Positions 19,701-28,640 are shown, counted from the stretch's first letter. The stretch: DNA of 64,000 bases from Candidatus Cloacimonadota bacterium (GCA_016932035.1 JAFGDR010000022.1:1-64000), one strand, 5' to 3'. Made by a program: numbers and translations. Notes: generated by a model not told the origin, from the letters alone.

Positions 19701-19744
19701 CAATAGGTCGCAGGATTTCCCTTGGTGTAAGATTTGAATGGTAA
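16712..19744 (+). CDS. TonB-dependent receptor with carboxypeptidase-regulatory-like N-terminal domain
   Basis: A 1010-residue outer-membrane receptor. After a signal peptide (ending near HAG, about residue 23) comes a carboxypeptidase-regulatory-like beta-sandwich (about 26-105; AGRVTDIDSGEPVIGANV), then a plug domain with LHIRGGRANEVVYTVDG (about 166-182) and a long 22-strand-type barrel ending in a terminal Trp. This is the layout of SusC/Oar-like receptors. No partner SusD gene is present. I chose the ATG at 16712 because GGGAGAAG precedes it; an in-frame ATG five codons earlier is less likely. TTGACA at 16633-16638 may be the promoter. exbB, exbD, exbD and tonB follow directly, so receptor and energiser are encoded together. 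The ligand is unknown. Confidence 0.9.
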   Translation: MKRYLFAFTFVVLFLLVAVLHAGTTGKLAGRVTDIDSGEPVIGANVIIIEKQIGATTDDKGRYMVINIPPGTYEVKAFRMGYQAVTITDVKINLDLTTTLNFELKSTDTQIEGITVRAEQKLVERDITGSEKIISSEDIEQMPVQSIQEIVAVTAGAVGSGENLHIRGGRANEVVYTVDGMSVSNPVDNGFGMQLDMDAVGDMSVQTGGFTAEFGNAQSAIINLVTKSGGPEYSGKLEMSSDHIFDEGSNEDQVKFAFGGPIIPSGSQHQRDKFTFYLNTTGAWTDGRYKDYYALEETNPLSNPLGQLSYFGFGDSLYYFNEINSITEGRDKIWLFDVGDRYVNSYQANFKTKFQVSPTVKLTAAVRGDRETNLPFNYLNRLSLRYMNHWTTEHNQLALTWDQTISPKMFYTVRASRFETNIDLNSGVDRGWYFTAQNVDWNNPTWTEDPTSNNFGVHIPGQQEDQILEYYDQFNDEQPVPLFTNPGTHAGNFWKDQTITYSLRSDFTYQINEIHQAKTGIEIKFNEIYKDRLNNPWDIDDVTRLPNYLKTVTKVDTNVTPYDQLNMVAYGEDIYWKNDFIDAIKFAGGNIDGYKAFPWQGAYYLQDKMEWEGMIVNAGMRFDFWYLGNKYQIKSDTTGKYIDAEWDKVTYIVDDGSGGFETRTEDVKKFQIMVSPRLGVSHPITDKDVLHFAYNYQSQLPPMQYVFTSSTERAGEVGAQVGNPNLKPETTITYEVGVEHQMGEDYLLDVTIFYKNIYNLVSILDNDYSLLPDSIAQAGRQYWLYISQDYGSARGVELTLKKRFSNFWGFTLGYTYSWANGRNSGAVEARDNLREFPLDWDIRHNASLNFDFRIPEDEEFYLFGIKMPDKFYTSLLWRIQSGAPYTPLTPDPDSNVQLETNSDRLPWTNSADLRVSKAFNLFGDTKFTIFCNISNLFNTLNINYVDTKTGETPDKGTLTYWDTYDLNHDGKIEREDGEDVTGAAIYLEGLSNPNIYSIGRRISLGVRFEW

Positions 19745-19764
19745 AAATTTAGGAGGATATACAA

Positions 19765-20568
19765 GTGTATACCAATAAGAAATTCAGAATTCTACTCTTG
19801 GCATTATTGATAACTGGCATGTTTGTCGGCAACCTTTGTGCGCAGGATGAAATGACAGTTGAAGACACAACAGCAATTACTGAAGAAGAAGTTGTTGTCG
19901 TTGAAGAAACAGTCCAAACTGGAGGCATTGAAGCCTTCGCACGTAAAATTGTCGGTAGCGGCTTAGTTGATCTTTTCATCAAAGGTGGATGGGTCATGTA
20001 CCCGATGCTCATTCTCGTTATCTGGGCATTAGCAACTTCCATCTGGAAAATTATTTCCCTTCGTTACGCAAAAATATCTGTTCACGATTTCTTAGAGAAG
20101 CTTCTCCCATTAGTTAAAGAAAAGAAATTCGATGATGCAATAGCACTGTGTGCGAAGACCCGTGGACCTGTTGCCAGCGTTCTACATGCTGGACTGCTCA
20201 AAGCAGATAAAGGTTCAGAAGAAGTTGAAAAAGCTGTTGAACATGCTGCAATTCTTGAAATGTCATTCCTTGAAAAAGGACTTATTGCTTTGGCAACGAC
20301 CATTAACCTTGCTCCTATGCTTGGATTCCTTGGAACGGTTGTTGGTATGATCCAGGCTTTCGAAGCAATCGCTGCTGCTGGTGAAGTTGAACCAACAATT
20401 GTAGCAAGCGGTATTTCAGTAGCTTTGATCACAACAGCATCAGGTTTGGCAGTCGCTATACCTATCCAGTTATTCAACAATTTCTTTGTATCTGTTATTG
20501 ATGGATTGATCATCGACATGCAGACTGGCTCTGAGAAATTGACGGAAGCATTATTAGAAGTCAAATAG
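19765..20568 (+). CDS. exbB: ExbB/TolQ/MotA-family proton channel subunit
   Basis: A 267-residue inner-membrane protein that with ExbD turns proton flow into movement of TonB. It starts at GTG with an excellent AGGAGGAT 7 bases upstream. A cleavable or anchoring N-terminal helix (8-25) is followed by an acidic linker (EEEVVVVEE region), then three helices including the conserved ATTINLAPMLGFLGTVVGMI (about 172-191) and a late VALITTASGLAVAIP. The N-terminal extension is longer than in E. coli ExbB but common in FCB-group homologues. It sits between the receptor and two exbD genes. Confidence 0.92.
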   Translation: MYTNKKFRILLLALLITGMFVGNLCAQDEMTVEDTTAITEEEVVVVEETVQTGGIEAFARKIVGSGLVDLFIKGGWVMYPMLILVIWALATSIWKIISLRYAKISVHDFLEKLLPLVKEKKFDDAIALCAKTRGPVASVLHAGLLKADKGSEEVEKAVEHAAILEMSFLEKGLIALATTINLAPMLGFLGTVVGMIQAFEAIAAAGEVEPTIVASGISVALITTASGLAVAIPIQLFNNFFVSVIDGLIIDMQTGSEKLTEALLEVK

Positions 20569-20590
20569 CAATGTAAGGAATTGATTTAGC

Positions 20591-21004
20591 ATGAATATTA
20601 TAAAAGCAAAAAAACCGCGTCTCAATCCTAAGATTCCGACATCGTCGATGGCTGACGTGGCATTTCTTTTGCTCGTATTCTTCCTTGTTACAACAAAGTT
20701 CGATGTGAAAGAAGGGCTCGGTTTAGTGCTTCCACCTCACTCCGAATCAGGCGGTCAAAAGGTCAAGATCAAGCAGGAAAACCTCACAAAGATCAAAGTT
20801 AATAGAAGAGGTGATATCGCTGTTGATGACAAAATTGTCACACCTGCTGAACTTGAGCAGATCGTCGCTGATGTAATCGTGGAAAATCCGAAAATGGTCT
20901 TTGTGCTGGAAGCAGATCGTCAGGCACGGTACGAAATGATGGTTCGTGCTCTTGATAGATTACTCGCTGCCGGTGCTCAAACCGTATCACTATCTACCCG
21001 ATAA
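20591..21004 (+). CDS. exbD: ExbD/TolR biopolymer transport protein (first copy)
   Basis: A 137-residue protein with one helix near the N-terminus and a periplasmic domain. The helix begins with the key aspartate of the family (SMADVAFLLLVFFLV, Asp at about 22), which takes the proton relayed by ExbB. The remainder (about 45-137) is the usual ExbD fold. A short AAGGAA ribosome site precedes the start, 22 bases after exbB. A second, different exbD follows after 8 bases; the two may form a hetero-pair or serve different partners. Confidence 0.92.
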   Translation: MNIIKAKKPRLNPKIPTSSMADVAFLLLVFFLVTTKFDVKEGLGLVLPPHSESGGQKVKIKQENLTKIKVNRRGDIAVDDKIVTPAELEQIVADVIVENPKMVFVLEADRQARYEMMVRALDRLLAAGAQTVSLSTR

Positions 21005-21012
21005 GAGGTTCT

Positions 21013-21420
21013 ATGGCAAAAATAGTAAGAAAAACAAAAATCGATTCTGAGATCCCAAATGCTTCAATGTCCGATATTGCTTTCTTACTGCTGATATTCT
21101 TTATGGTTTCAACAACCTTCGTGAAAGAAAAAGGGTTGAAGGTAGACCTTCCCCGCGCTCAAGCCATTCAGAAGATCAACAGACGCAACGCTGCAACTAT
21201 TTATGTCAGCCGTTCAGGCCTTATCTCTATCGATGATTTTGCTACTCCAGTTGACCAGATACAGTATGTTATGCAGGCAAAAGTTGCAGAAAATCCTGCA
21301 ATGATAACTAGCTTTAGAACTGATAAGGATACTGAATACGGCATCATGGTAGATGTGATGAACGAGCTTAAGAAAGCAAATGCTCTAAGGGTCTCCTTTG
21401 AAGCCCGGAAATTTAGGTAA
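21013..21420 (+). CDS. exbD: ExbD/TolR biopolymer transport protein (second copy)
   Basis: A 135-residue ExbD with the aspartate-bearing helix SMSDIAFLLLIFFMV (Asp at about 21) and a periplasmic domain. It is clearly related to the preceding gene but much diverged outside the helix, so it is not a recent duplication. An AGAGG ribosome site lies close to the start. Paired exbD genes next to one exbB are common in Bacteroidota and relatives. Its product should join the ExbB ring in the inner membrane. Confidence 0.92.
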   Translation: MAKIVRKTKIDSEIPNASMSDIAFLLLIFFMVSTTFVKEKGLKVDLPRAQAIQKINRRNAATIYVSRSGLISIDDFATPVDQIQYVMQAKVAENPAMITSFRTDKDTEYGIMVDVMNELKKANALRVSFEARKFR

Positions 21421-21450
21421 TGCACTATAAATTACTAAAGGTTTTATATT

Positions 21451-22089
21451 ATGCAAAATAAATCTGTTAATACTCAAAATGATTGGAAAGACGTTGCGAG
21501 TTCTTTTTATGAGAAATCATTATCACTCGCACTTCTTTTGCTGCTCTTCACTTTCATGGTCTTCCCCAAGATCGAAGTGAAACCTTATCAGCATAAGGCA
21601 AAAGAAATCCAAACCATTGAGATCCCACCCGAAGTACGGCAGAAGTTCAAACCTCCGGAAGAAGTAAAACCTATCATACCTCTCACTATTGAAGAGAGTG
21701 ATATGGGAGATGAAGATGAGGTTGAAGAAATCGAGACTATCGGTCCGACCACTCTTGATCTCACAAAACCCCCTCCCGTATCTCGTGAAGGTACAACACC
21801 GAAATTTGTTGTTCATGAAGAAGAGCCAATTCCGATGAAAAAGGTTGAACCCGAATATCCCGATTTTGCTAAAAATGCCGGCATCGAAGGTTCTGTAACA
21901 CTTCGTGCAGAAGTCTTTGAAGATGGTTCGGTTGGTGCTGTTGAGATTGTTAAAAGTCTTCAGTCTGGTCCTGGTGGTCTCGACGAAGCAGCAATTGAAG
22001 CAGTCAAACAATGGAAATTCATACCTGCAAAAAATCAAGGAAAACCTGTTGCAGTCTGGGTTACCTTTCCGATAACATTCCAGTTATAA
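21451..22089 (+). CDS. tonB: TonB energy-transducing protein
   Basis: A 212-residue TonB. One inner-membrane helix (about 28-45) is followed by a Pro/Glu-rich periplasm-spanning stretch (about 60-115) and the C-terminal TonB domain. That domain (about 125-212) has the YPDFAKNAGIEGSVTLRAEV and VKQWKFIPAKNQGKPVAVWV segments that grip TonB boxes of receptors. It completes the exbB-exbD-exbD-tonB set and lies 4.7 kb after the receptor start in the same orientation. It probably serves the receptor at 16712 and perhaps others in the cell. Confidence 0.93.
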   Translation: MQNKSVNTQNDWKDVASSFYEKSLSLALLLLLFTFMVFPKIEVKPYQHKAKEIQTIEIPPEVRQKFKPPEEVKPIIPLTIEESDMGDEDEVEEIETIGPTTLDLTKPPPVSREGTTPKFVVHEEEPIPMKKVEPEYPDFAKNAGIEGSVTLRAEVFEDGSVGAVEIVKSLQSGPGGLDEAAIEAVKQWKFIPAKNQGKPVAVWVTFPITFQL

Positions 22090-22138
22090 AGTAGTACATA
22101 TGAAAAATAGAATTTTAAAGAAGAAAGTAGGAGGTAAT

Positions 22139-25100
22139 ATGCGCTCAAAAATTGGTTTCCTGCCTGTTTTTCTGGTAGTGCTCCTCATGCTGATCCTCTC
22201 AAGCTCTGTAGTTTGGGCTCGATCGGTTAATGGTGGCTCCGGCGCAAATAGAAGACTTGATATCTTTCACTATCATGATGTTGGAAACATATGGTTGCGA
22301 GTGAGTAACTATGGTTTCTTTGGCTCTGGAGATGATGTAGTTCCCCAATGGCCCTCCCTGGAATATCCTGGTGGATCCGGTATCGATTATCTATACCAAG
22401 GAGCTCTTTGGTTCGGTGCATGCAAACAACGAAGAAATGACTTCGGACAAATGTTGTATTGGCAAGATGCGAACCAAGAGACAACCGGGACAGTTAATAT
22501 GGGCTATGGAAGGGTTATTGATACACTCGTTACTGTTGGTTTTGATGGTGATGATGATTATTACGAATTCCTTCCAGCGTATAATCCGTTAGAAGAAAAT
22601 GTTCTTGGACCTAAGTACGATATCTACAACCTGAAAGATGGTGTTATTGAATCATCGATCCGTGACCAGCAAACTGGTGTGGATGATGATGGAGATGGCA
22701 AAATCGATGAAGATCCAGCTGGATTTGCATTTCCCTATCGTAGTACCGTTCCCTCACAATTCAACACTTTTGAATCAGGCATGAATGAATTCAGAGGTGT
22801 AGTAGATAGAACACAGTGTTTACCGGACGAGATCCTCGCAAACATCGACATCTGGTTCCCTCTCGGTTTCCTTGAACTGGGATATGTAGACCCGGATAGC
22901 ATCTATAACTTTGCTCAAATACAGGACGATGATGGAGATCTGCTTCGTGATGAAGATGGCTATCCTATCTCAGAACAGGACTTCCTTGGCTACTATTATG
23001 ACTATAGTCCCTTTGGAACACCCGGCGAACGAGTACAGGAAGCACAATCCTATGCTCAAGAACATATTCCTAATAATATCCGTGTCCGCCAGGTAAGTTT
23101 TCAGTGGAGTTATGAATATATTAAAAATCTGGTTTATGTCGAATTCGATATAACCAACATGAATACTGTCGATACACTCTTCGACTGTGCTATGGCAGTG
23201 TACATGGACTGTGATGTTGGTCCTCAATCATGGGGGGCTCAGGCTCGAGCTGGTGACGATATAAGTAGCTATGTTCCTGGAGAAGGCTTTGAGTTTGCCT
23301 ATACATACGATGCTGATCAGGATGGAGGTCTCACCACAGGTTACGTAGGTTCTCGTGTGTGTACTCCTGATCCTGAACAATTAGACTTCGCTTGCTGGAC
23401 ATGGGACGTTGGGGATGGTCCAAGTCATAATGTTTCGAATGCGGATAGAAACGAAAAATACTGGCTGATGACACATAATAAAGACTCATTCAGCACAAAA
23501 TACACATCGCTCCGTGAAGATCCTGGCGCTCAATTAAATGATCCATGCGATACAAGATACCTCTTTGCCTTCTATGGTGATATGCAGGGATTTGATGCAC
23601 CAACGGATTCAAGCTGGAACCTCCTTCCCGGTGAAACCATGAAAATCGTTATTGCCGTTTTCCCAGGAGACGATGTTGAAGAGCTGAAGAGAACAGCTAT
23701 ATGGTCAAAAGTATTATATGGTGAAGCTCAAACTCTTACTACAGTTGTTCTACCGGATACCTTCAAACATTATGAAGCACCAGGACCTCCTGACATTCCA
23801 CATATGACACTCGATCAATCACTAGATGGAGATACAATCTTTGTTTATTGGGACAATCGATCAGAATTTACTGTAGATCGAATGACCCTTACAAAAGAAT
23901 TTGTAGGTTGGCAGGACAGCATTCCATTCCTTGATAGTTACATAGGAAAATATGATGAACAGTTAGCCCATTATGGTTATTTTCCCGAAGAATTTGATCC
24001 TTGGCATTGGAATGGTCAAACTTATAATATAAATGCTACTGTTAATCCGTGGACAGCGTATCGCTTGCGACATGACTTCCAGGGATACTCGCTTTGGAAA
24101 GCTGCAAACTCAGGTGAGCAAGATGCATACATGAGAATGAATCGATGGGATAAAATAGATACTCAACAGGATATGAGAGATTATAATGTATGTATGAATC
24201 TTCCTATTGACAGTATGAATGTTTCTTACGGTGGACAATTGGGAATCAATAACGGAATTCCAATGGACTACATTGTTGGAACAAATCCAACAGAAGATAT
24301 CATTTATACTACTGACAGCACAGTGTACTGGACTGACTATTACAGACTCGACTCGCTATATTCTTTCGTGAAAGTTGTTGATGGAAATATGGTATATGGA
24401 ATTCCTTTGTATAATATTCTTGATAGTACAGACCAATGCATACAAGATAGTGTTCAAGAATATTCTACCCTCCCAGAGGAAGAAAGACATAGAAAAGAAT
24501 CCCTTCTCTTCAAGAATCCCCAAATGAGCAATGACCTTTATCTGGACCTCTATGACGACAGATTGATACCTCTACCAGAACATTTAGGTCAGGCACATCC
24601 TCAAGGTTTGCTTGAATTGAAAAAGGAGCGTTTATCTCGAAGATATTATATCAGTGAGATACTCTATCCTGAAAAAGGTGTAGAAAACTACTTTGCTGTC
24701 ACATCGTTTGACAGAGGTATTCCTTCTCAAAACTTACAAGCTCTTGAGTCAGGTAAAGATGGAAACCGAATAACAATTTTCGGCGGTCCCTCTGCTGCAA
24801 CGAATCTTGACGATATCTATGTTGTCCCAAATCCGTATCTTGGACAAAGTAAATTTGATGGACGACGTGATAAGGATGAGAATGGAGACAGAAGTAAACG
24901 TATCTGGTTTGTAAATCTCCCTGAAAAATGTACAATAAGAATATATACTCTTGCCGGTGATCTCGTTGATGAGATTGAACATGACGGCGTATCAACCGTT
25001 GATGTTATTAATCCCAGTAAAGCAACACATATAGGTATTGCTCCAGGTGGTATCGAACCTTGGGATCTTCTCTCTAAACACGATCAGATCATTGCAAGCG

Positions 25101-25174
25101 GTGTGTATCTTTATTCTGTTGAAGACCATGCGACTGGCGATGTTAAAGTCGATAAACTTGTTTTAATTAAATAA
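22139..25174 (+). CDS. Large secreted protein with calcium-type loops and C-terminal sorting-like tail
   Basis: A 1011-residue exported protein of unknown function. I chose the ATG at 22139: GGAGGT lies 3 bases upstream and a normal signal peptide follows (hydrophobic core near 8-24, ending VWARS). An in-frame ATG 13 codons earlier has no ribosome site. A DDDGDGKIDED loop at about 182-192 and a similar DDDGDLLRDEDG near 264 look like thrombospondin-3/dockerin-type calcium loops. The end (NPYLG near 895, then an Ig-like segment closing with KLVLIK) resembles T9SS type-A C-terminal tails, although it is interrupted by an acidic insert. It lies between tonB and a PorV-like gene. I do not recognise the central part. 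Confidence 0.7.
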   Translation: MRSKIGFLPVFLVVLLMLILSSSVVWARSVNGGSGANRRLDIFHYHDVGNIWLRVSNYGFFGSGDDVVPQWPSLEYPGGSGIDYLYQGALWFGACKQRRNDFGQMLYWQDANQETTGTVNMGYGRVIDTLVTVGFDGDDDYYEFLPAYNPLEENVLGPKYDIYNLKDGVIESSIRDQQTGVDDDGDGKIDEDPAGFAFPYRSTVPSQFNTFESGMNEFRGVVDRTQCLPDEILANIDIWFPLGFLELGYVDPDSIYNFAQIQDDDGDLLRDEDGYPISEQDFLGYYYDYSPFGTPGERVQEAQSYAQEHIPNNIRVRQVSFQWSYEYIKNLVYVEFDITNMNTVDTLFDCAMAVYMDCDVGPQSWGAQARAGDDISSYVPGEGFEFAYTYDADQDGGLTTGYVGSRVCTPDPEQLDFACWTWDVGDGPSHNVSNADRNEKYWLMTHNKDSFSTKYTSLREDPGAQLNDPCDTRYLFAFYGDMQGFDAPTDSSWNLLPGETMKIVIAVFPGDDVEELKRTAIWSKVLYGEAQTLTTVVLPDTFKHYEAPGPPDIPHMTLDQSLDGDTIFVYWDNRSEFTVDRMTLTKEFVGWQDSIPFLDSYIGKYDEQLAHYGYFPEEFDPWHWNGQTYNINATVNPWTAYRLRHDFQGYSLWKAANSGEQDAYMRMNRWDKIDTQQDMRDYNVCMNLPIDSMNVSYGGQLGINNGIPMDYIVGTNPTEDIIYTTDSTVYWTDYYRLDSLYSFVKVVDGNMVYGIPLYNILDSTDQCIQDSVQEYSTLPEEERHRKESLLFKNPQMSNDLYLDLYDDRLIPLPEHLGQAHPQGLLELKKERLSRRYYISEILYPEKGVENYFAVTSFDRGIPSQNLQALESGKDGNRITIFGGPSAATNLDDIYVVPNPYLGQSKFDGRRDKDENGDRSKRIWFVNLPEKCTIRIYTLAGDLVDEIEHDGVSTVDVINPSKATHIGIAPGGIEPWDLLSKHDQIIASGVYLYSVEDHATGDVKVDKLVLIK

Positions 25175-25185
25175 AGGTGGTTAAC

Positions 25186-26223
25186 ATGAAAAGGATAATT
25201 TTATTACTATTGGCCCTTTTACTGATACCAACCTTGGTTCAAGCTGATATTTTTGCAAAAGTTGGTACTGCCGGTTTACAGTTCTTGAAAATCGGTGTTG
25301 ATGCTCGTGCTATTGGTATGGCAGAAGCTTATACTGCATATACAAAGGGAGCTTCATCCACGTATTGGAACGTTGCCGGACTTGCCTATTCTACCGATAC
25401 AGAGTTATTTTTAAATCATACGCGATATGTTGCTGACATTAACTATGATTATCTCACCATTGCCTTCCCAACCTCTTTTGGTGTTTTCGGAATTAACGGT
25501 TCACTATTGTATATGGATTGGATGGATGTTACTACTGCTGATGAATTTGGTCCAAACGGCGAACAATTTACCTGTAGCGATATGATGGCTGGATTATCTT
25601 ATGCAACAATGCTGACTGATAAATTTTCAGTTGGTTTATCATTTAAATATCTAAGGGAAAACCTTGATGAATATGACGTCAACGGCTGGGGTATAGACCT
25701 CGGATCACTTTATAATACCGGTTGGAAAGATCTAACGATTGGAATGAGTTTGAGGAATTTTGGTCCTGAAGTGAAATACACCCTCGATAATGATGGAGAT
25801 GGGCTTATTGATGAAGACCCATATGATCTTCTCGACAATGATGCTGACGGACTTGTTGATGAAGATAGAGAAGAACTCTCTTTCGCACTTCCAATGAACT
25901 TCTCTCTTGGTATTGCAATGAGCATTTTAGAATCGAACATGCAGTCTCTCGATGCTGTTTTCCAGATTGACAACTGTGTCGATCGTCTTGAAACCTACAA
26001 TGCTGGACTTGAATACAGAATCGGAACCTTCTTCCTGCGTGGTGGATATCAATTTAATCTTGATTGTCAAGCTGCTTCTTTCGGATTGGGCTGGAAACTT
26101 GCTACTTCCTTTGCTGTTATGGATATTGATGCTGCATACACTCCTTTTGGTAAACTAGAAGAAAAGATGGATGGACAATTCCTGACCGGACCTATACGTC
26201 TATCCCTGAAAATGAAATTTTAA
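25186..26223 (+). CDS. PorV/PorQ-like outer-membrane barrel protein
   Basis: A 345-residue protein with a signal peptide (ending near VQAD) and a beta-barrel ending in Phe. The opening KVGTAGLQFLKIGVDARAIG, then SSTYWNVAGLAY, are the hallmark of PorV/PorQ (UPF0164, FadL-like) proteins. In T9SS these escort cargo from SprA or help attach it to the surface. Two acidic loops (NDGDGLIDEDP at about 202-212 and NDADGLVDED at about 219-228) form an unusual calcium-type insert. I chose the ATG at 25186, preceded by AAAGGTGG; the in-frame GTG at 25177 falls within that ribosome site. It precedes three likely cargo genes. Confidence 0.85.
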   Translation: MKRIILLLLALLLIPTLVQADIFAKVGTAGLQFLKIGVDARAIGMAEAYTAYTKGASSTYWNVAGLAYSTDTELFLNHTRYVADINYDYLTIAFPTSFGVFGINGSLLYMDWMDVTTADEFGPNGEQFTCSDMMAGLSYATMLTDKFSVGLSFKYLRENLDEYDVNGWGIDLGSLYNTGWKDLTIGMSLRNFGPEVKYTLDNDGDGLIDEDPYDLLDNDADGLVDEDREELSFALPMNFSLGIAMSILESNMQSLDAVFQIDNCVDRLETYNAGLEYRIGTFFLRGGYQFNLDCQAASFGLGWKLATSFAVMDIDAAYTPFGKLEEKMDGQFLTGPIRLSLKMKF

Positions 26224-26259
26224 TATTAATCATTAATTAATTACGGAGGATTAACAAAA

Positions 26260-28428
26260 ATGAAAAAAATTGCTATGTTTAGCGTGATGCTACTCGTGCT
26301 CGCTGGAATGGTTTGGGCAAATGATATACCTCAGCCAATCAACAATAATTCATATGTTCCGGCAGAAGCTCCAAAGCATCTCAAAGTTGCCTCTCCAACC
26401 CGTAATGACGGCAACTTCGATGTTCCCGACTGGGAATTCATCCAACAACCAACAACTCTTGCGGGTTTTACTAACTACTATGACTATATGCCAGGTAGTT
26501 ACTGTGGTCGCCCTTTAATGACTCAACCCGATGCATTCGGTGGAGTCTACTTCGTATTCCACGGTCGTCCAAATACAACCGATAATAGAAGAGTTTATTG
26601 GGCGTATGTGCATGCTGCTGGTAATATTGAATATGCAACAATTACCACTTCTGACACATGGCAGGGTTATCCTGGAATGACCATGCATCCTGCTTCTGGC
26701 GATCCTATTGTCTCATGGCATGATATTATGGACTCGGCCACCCCTGAAGACACGAACACTCGTGTAACTTATGATGACTACGGTCTTCTGTTTATACCCG
26801 GCTTCTGGAAAACACCTGTAACATTTGACCAGCCAATTCCTTACGTTGACGAATATATCTGGCCTTATATGTACATTGGAATGGCTCCTGATTATGCTAC
26901 TACCGGCAACTACCGTGTGTATCAGATCAGTGGTCAGAATCCTGATGGTGAAATCGAACACGACATCCTTCGCTGGATCGATGTTCCTGAAGACACCTAT
27001 GTATATGGCGATCTTGAAATTATGCTGAACAAGAACAACTGGTCTCCTTACGTAAACATTTCACGTGACTGGTCAGATCCCGCAGCCGGCATCGACTGCC
27101 GTCCATATCCCTCATTTGCCGTAGATCCATTCACTGCTGGACACGTGGCAATATTCGGTTACGCCGGATACACAAACGGTCTTGTTGGTGGTGAAGTTGT
27201 ACCTCAGGGCTTCTACGTTTGGGACTCTTATGATGGTGGAGCAACATGGGATTATGCAAACTTCCATTCATATCAAACAGATGTTGGTATGTACAATGAA
27301 TATGTCATGTGGGCTGTTGACAATGTTCCTGGTTTTGTAGATGACAGCAGTATTCCTTATCCTGAACTTCATGTCTGGATCGGTTGGCCCGGTAACCAGC
27401 ATTCAACCCACAGAACAGCAACTTTTGATAGTGAAGGAAATCTTCACCTTCCAGAACAATTCTGGATAAGTAACGTTGATGGTGCAGCAGGAAATGCATC
27501 GTACTGGCCATATTATCTCTTCCAATATCAAGTTGAAGTTGTTTACAAAACTGATGGCACCTGGGAAATCCGCGAAGTTCCGAATCTACCTGGTGTCGAT
27601 GCTATGAGCGGACACACAGTACCATGGGAAATCGAACCCGTTAGTGGTGATACTCTCATTTACCCTTGGCTTACCATGCCATTTACCGATATTACAACCG
27701 TCGGTTTCCATGAAAATACTCAACGAAATGCTGCTAACTTTGAAAACAGCTGGATGGTTCAGGTATGGGATGACGGCACAAAAACACTCATGGCTGAAAA
27801 TGCTATTCCTGGATATGACGCATATGCAACTCATCCAATTCTTTATGTATCTGCAACCAATAACAACGGTGAAAACTGGAGTGCTCCAATTGAGCTTTCC
27901 GATATTTACAGTACTGCATTCCCCGGTTTTGCAGACATGATCACCATGTATCCATATATCAATCCAACGATCAAAGATCTTGGTGATGGCTGGGGACAGA
28001 TCGACATGTACTTCTTTGATGATAATGATTATGGTAGCTCGATTCAGCAGATGGGTCCGGCAACTGGTGGTGAAATGGTCTATTGTTCATTCAAGATCGA
28101 TTTTGCAAATATGATCGTATCAACAGATCCTTCACAGTCACAACCGGAAGCAACTATGACACTTCGCAATGTTCCGAATCCTTTCTTCTCACATACTCAA
28201 ATCCAGTTCTCGGCTAATGTTGGTGTTGAAAATGCAAAAGTCACGATCTATAATACTAAAGGTCAGCTTGTAAAATCTATTGATGCAATTGCCGATTCTC
28301 ATACTGCAGGACATGCAATGTGGGATGGTACCGATGAGTTTGGTAAAGATGTAGCAAATGGAATCTACTTCTATAAAGTAGAAACCAATGGTGCTACAAT
28401 TGCCAAAAAGATGATGCTCAATAGATAA
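26260..28428 (+). CDS. Secreted Asp-box protein with T9SS-type tail (paralogue 1)
   Basis: A 722-residue protein with a signal peptide (ending VWAN) and a C-terminal FlgD/Ig-like sorting domain of about 85 residues. The tail starts at NVPNPFFSHTQIQF, contains NGIYFYKVE and ends KKMMLNR, a type-A T9SS tail pattern. The body has an Asp-box SYDGGATW (about 323-330) and a degenerate one (NNNGENW) nearer the C-terminus, as in beta-propeller sialidase-like folds. Catalytic sialidase residues are not evident. It shares long stretches such as YYDYMPGSY with the next two genes, so the three are a tandem family. A strong ACGGAGG ribosome site precedes it and a terminator follows at 28451. Exact role unknown; surface or extracellular binding is a reasonable guess. 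Confidence 0.8.
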   Translation: MKKIAMFSVMLLVLAGMVWANDIPQPINNNSYVPAEAPKHLKVASPTRNDGNFDVPDWEFIQQPTTLAGFTNYYDYMPGSYCGRPLMTQPDAFGGVYFVFHGRPNTTDNRRVYWAYVHAAGNIEYATITTSDTWQGYPGMTMHPASGDPIVSWHDIMDSATPEDTNTRVTYDDYGLLFIPGFWKTPVTFDQPIPYVDEYIWPYMYIGMAPDYATTGNYRVYQISGQNPDGEIEHDILRWIDVPEDTYVYGDLEIMLNKNNWSPYVNISRDWSDPAAGIDCRPYPSFAVDPFTAGHVAIFGYAGYTNGLVGGEVVPQGFYVWDSYDGGATWDYANFHSYQTDVGMYNEYVMWAVDNVPGFVDDSSIPYPELHVWIGWPGNQHSTHRTATFDSEGNLHLPEQFWISNVDGAAGNASYWPYYLFQYQVEVVYKTDGTWEIREVPNLPGVDAMSGHTVPWEIEPVSGDTLIYPWLTMPFTDITTVGFHENTQRNAANFENSWMVQVWDDGTKTLMAENAIPGYDAYATHPILYVSATNNNGENWSAPIELSDIYSTAFPGFADMITMYPYINPTIKDLGDGWGQIDMYFFDDNDYGSSIQQMGPATGGEMVYCSFKIDFANMIVSTDPSQSQPEATMTLRNVPNPFFSHTQIQFSANVGVENAKVTIYNTKGQLVKSIDAIADSHTAGHAMWDGTDEFGKDVANGIYFYKVETNGATIAKKMMLNR

Positions 28429-28450
28429 GCCCGTCTTTGCATAAATATTT

Positions 28451-28484
28451 AGCCTGCTCATTTGGTTGAGCAGGCTTTTTTTTT
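28451..28484 (+). terminator. Rho-independent terminator
   Basis: A perfect 10-base stem AGCCTGCTCA / TGAGCAGGCT (28451-28460 with 28467-28476) around a 6-base loop runs straight into a T-run. It lies 22 bases after the stop of the first Asp-box paralogue and should end that transcript. Confidence 0.92.
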
Positions 28485-28596
28485 GCCTATAACTTCTTGA
28501 CAAAAAAAATATCAATTTTTTCTTCCATTTATCATAGTATTTTTGATGTAAAAACAGAAATTTCGCGTATGTCGAATTTCATTATTTGTTATCTTC

Positions 28597-28610
28597 TTTG
28601 ACAGGTCAAA
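28597..28610. promoter_or_regulatory. Short perfect palindrome upstream of the second Asp-box gene
   Basis: TTTGAC at 28597-28602 and GTCAAA at 28605-28610 form a 6+2+6 palindrome about 30 bases before the start codon. A further imperfect hairpin (GAAATTTCG / CGAATTTC, about 28558-28581) lies just upstream. Either could be an operator or part of the 5' leader. No equivalent palindrome is seen before the first or third paralogue. Evidence is symmetry only. Confidence 0.3.
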
Positions 28611-28640
28611 AAAAATCATTAAAAAATTACGGAGGTTTAC

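Noticed and set aside
22100-22138. Earlier ATG for the 1011-residue secreted protein
   Set aside because: It lacks a ribosome site, and the signal peptide and GGAGGT support the ATG at 22139.
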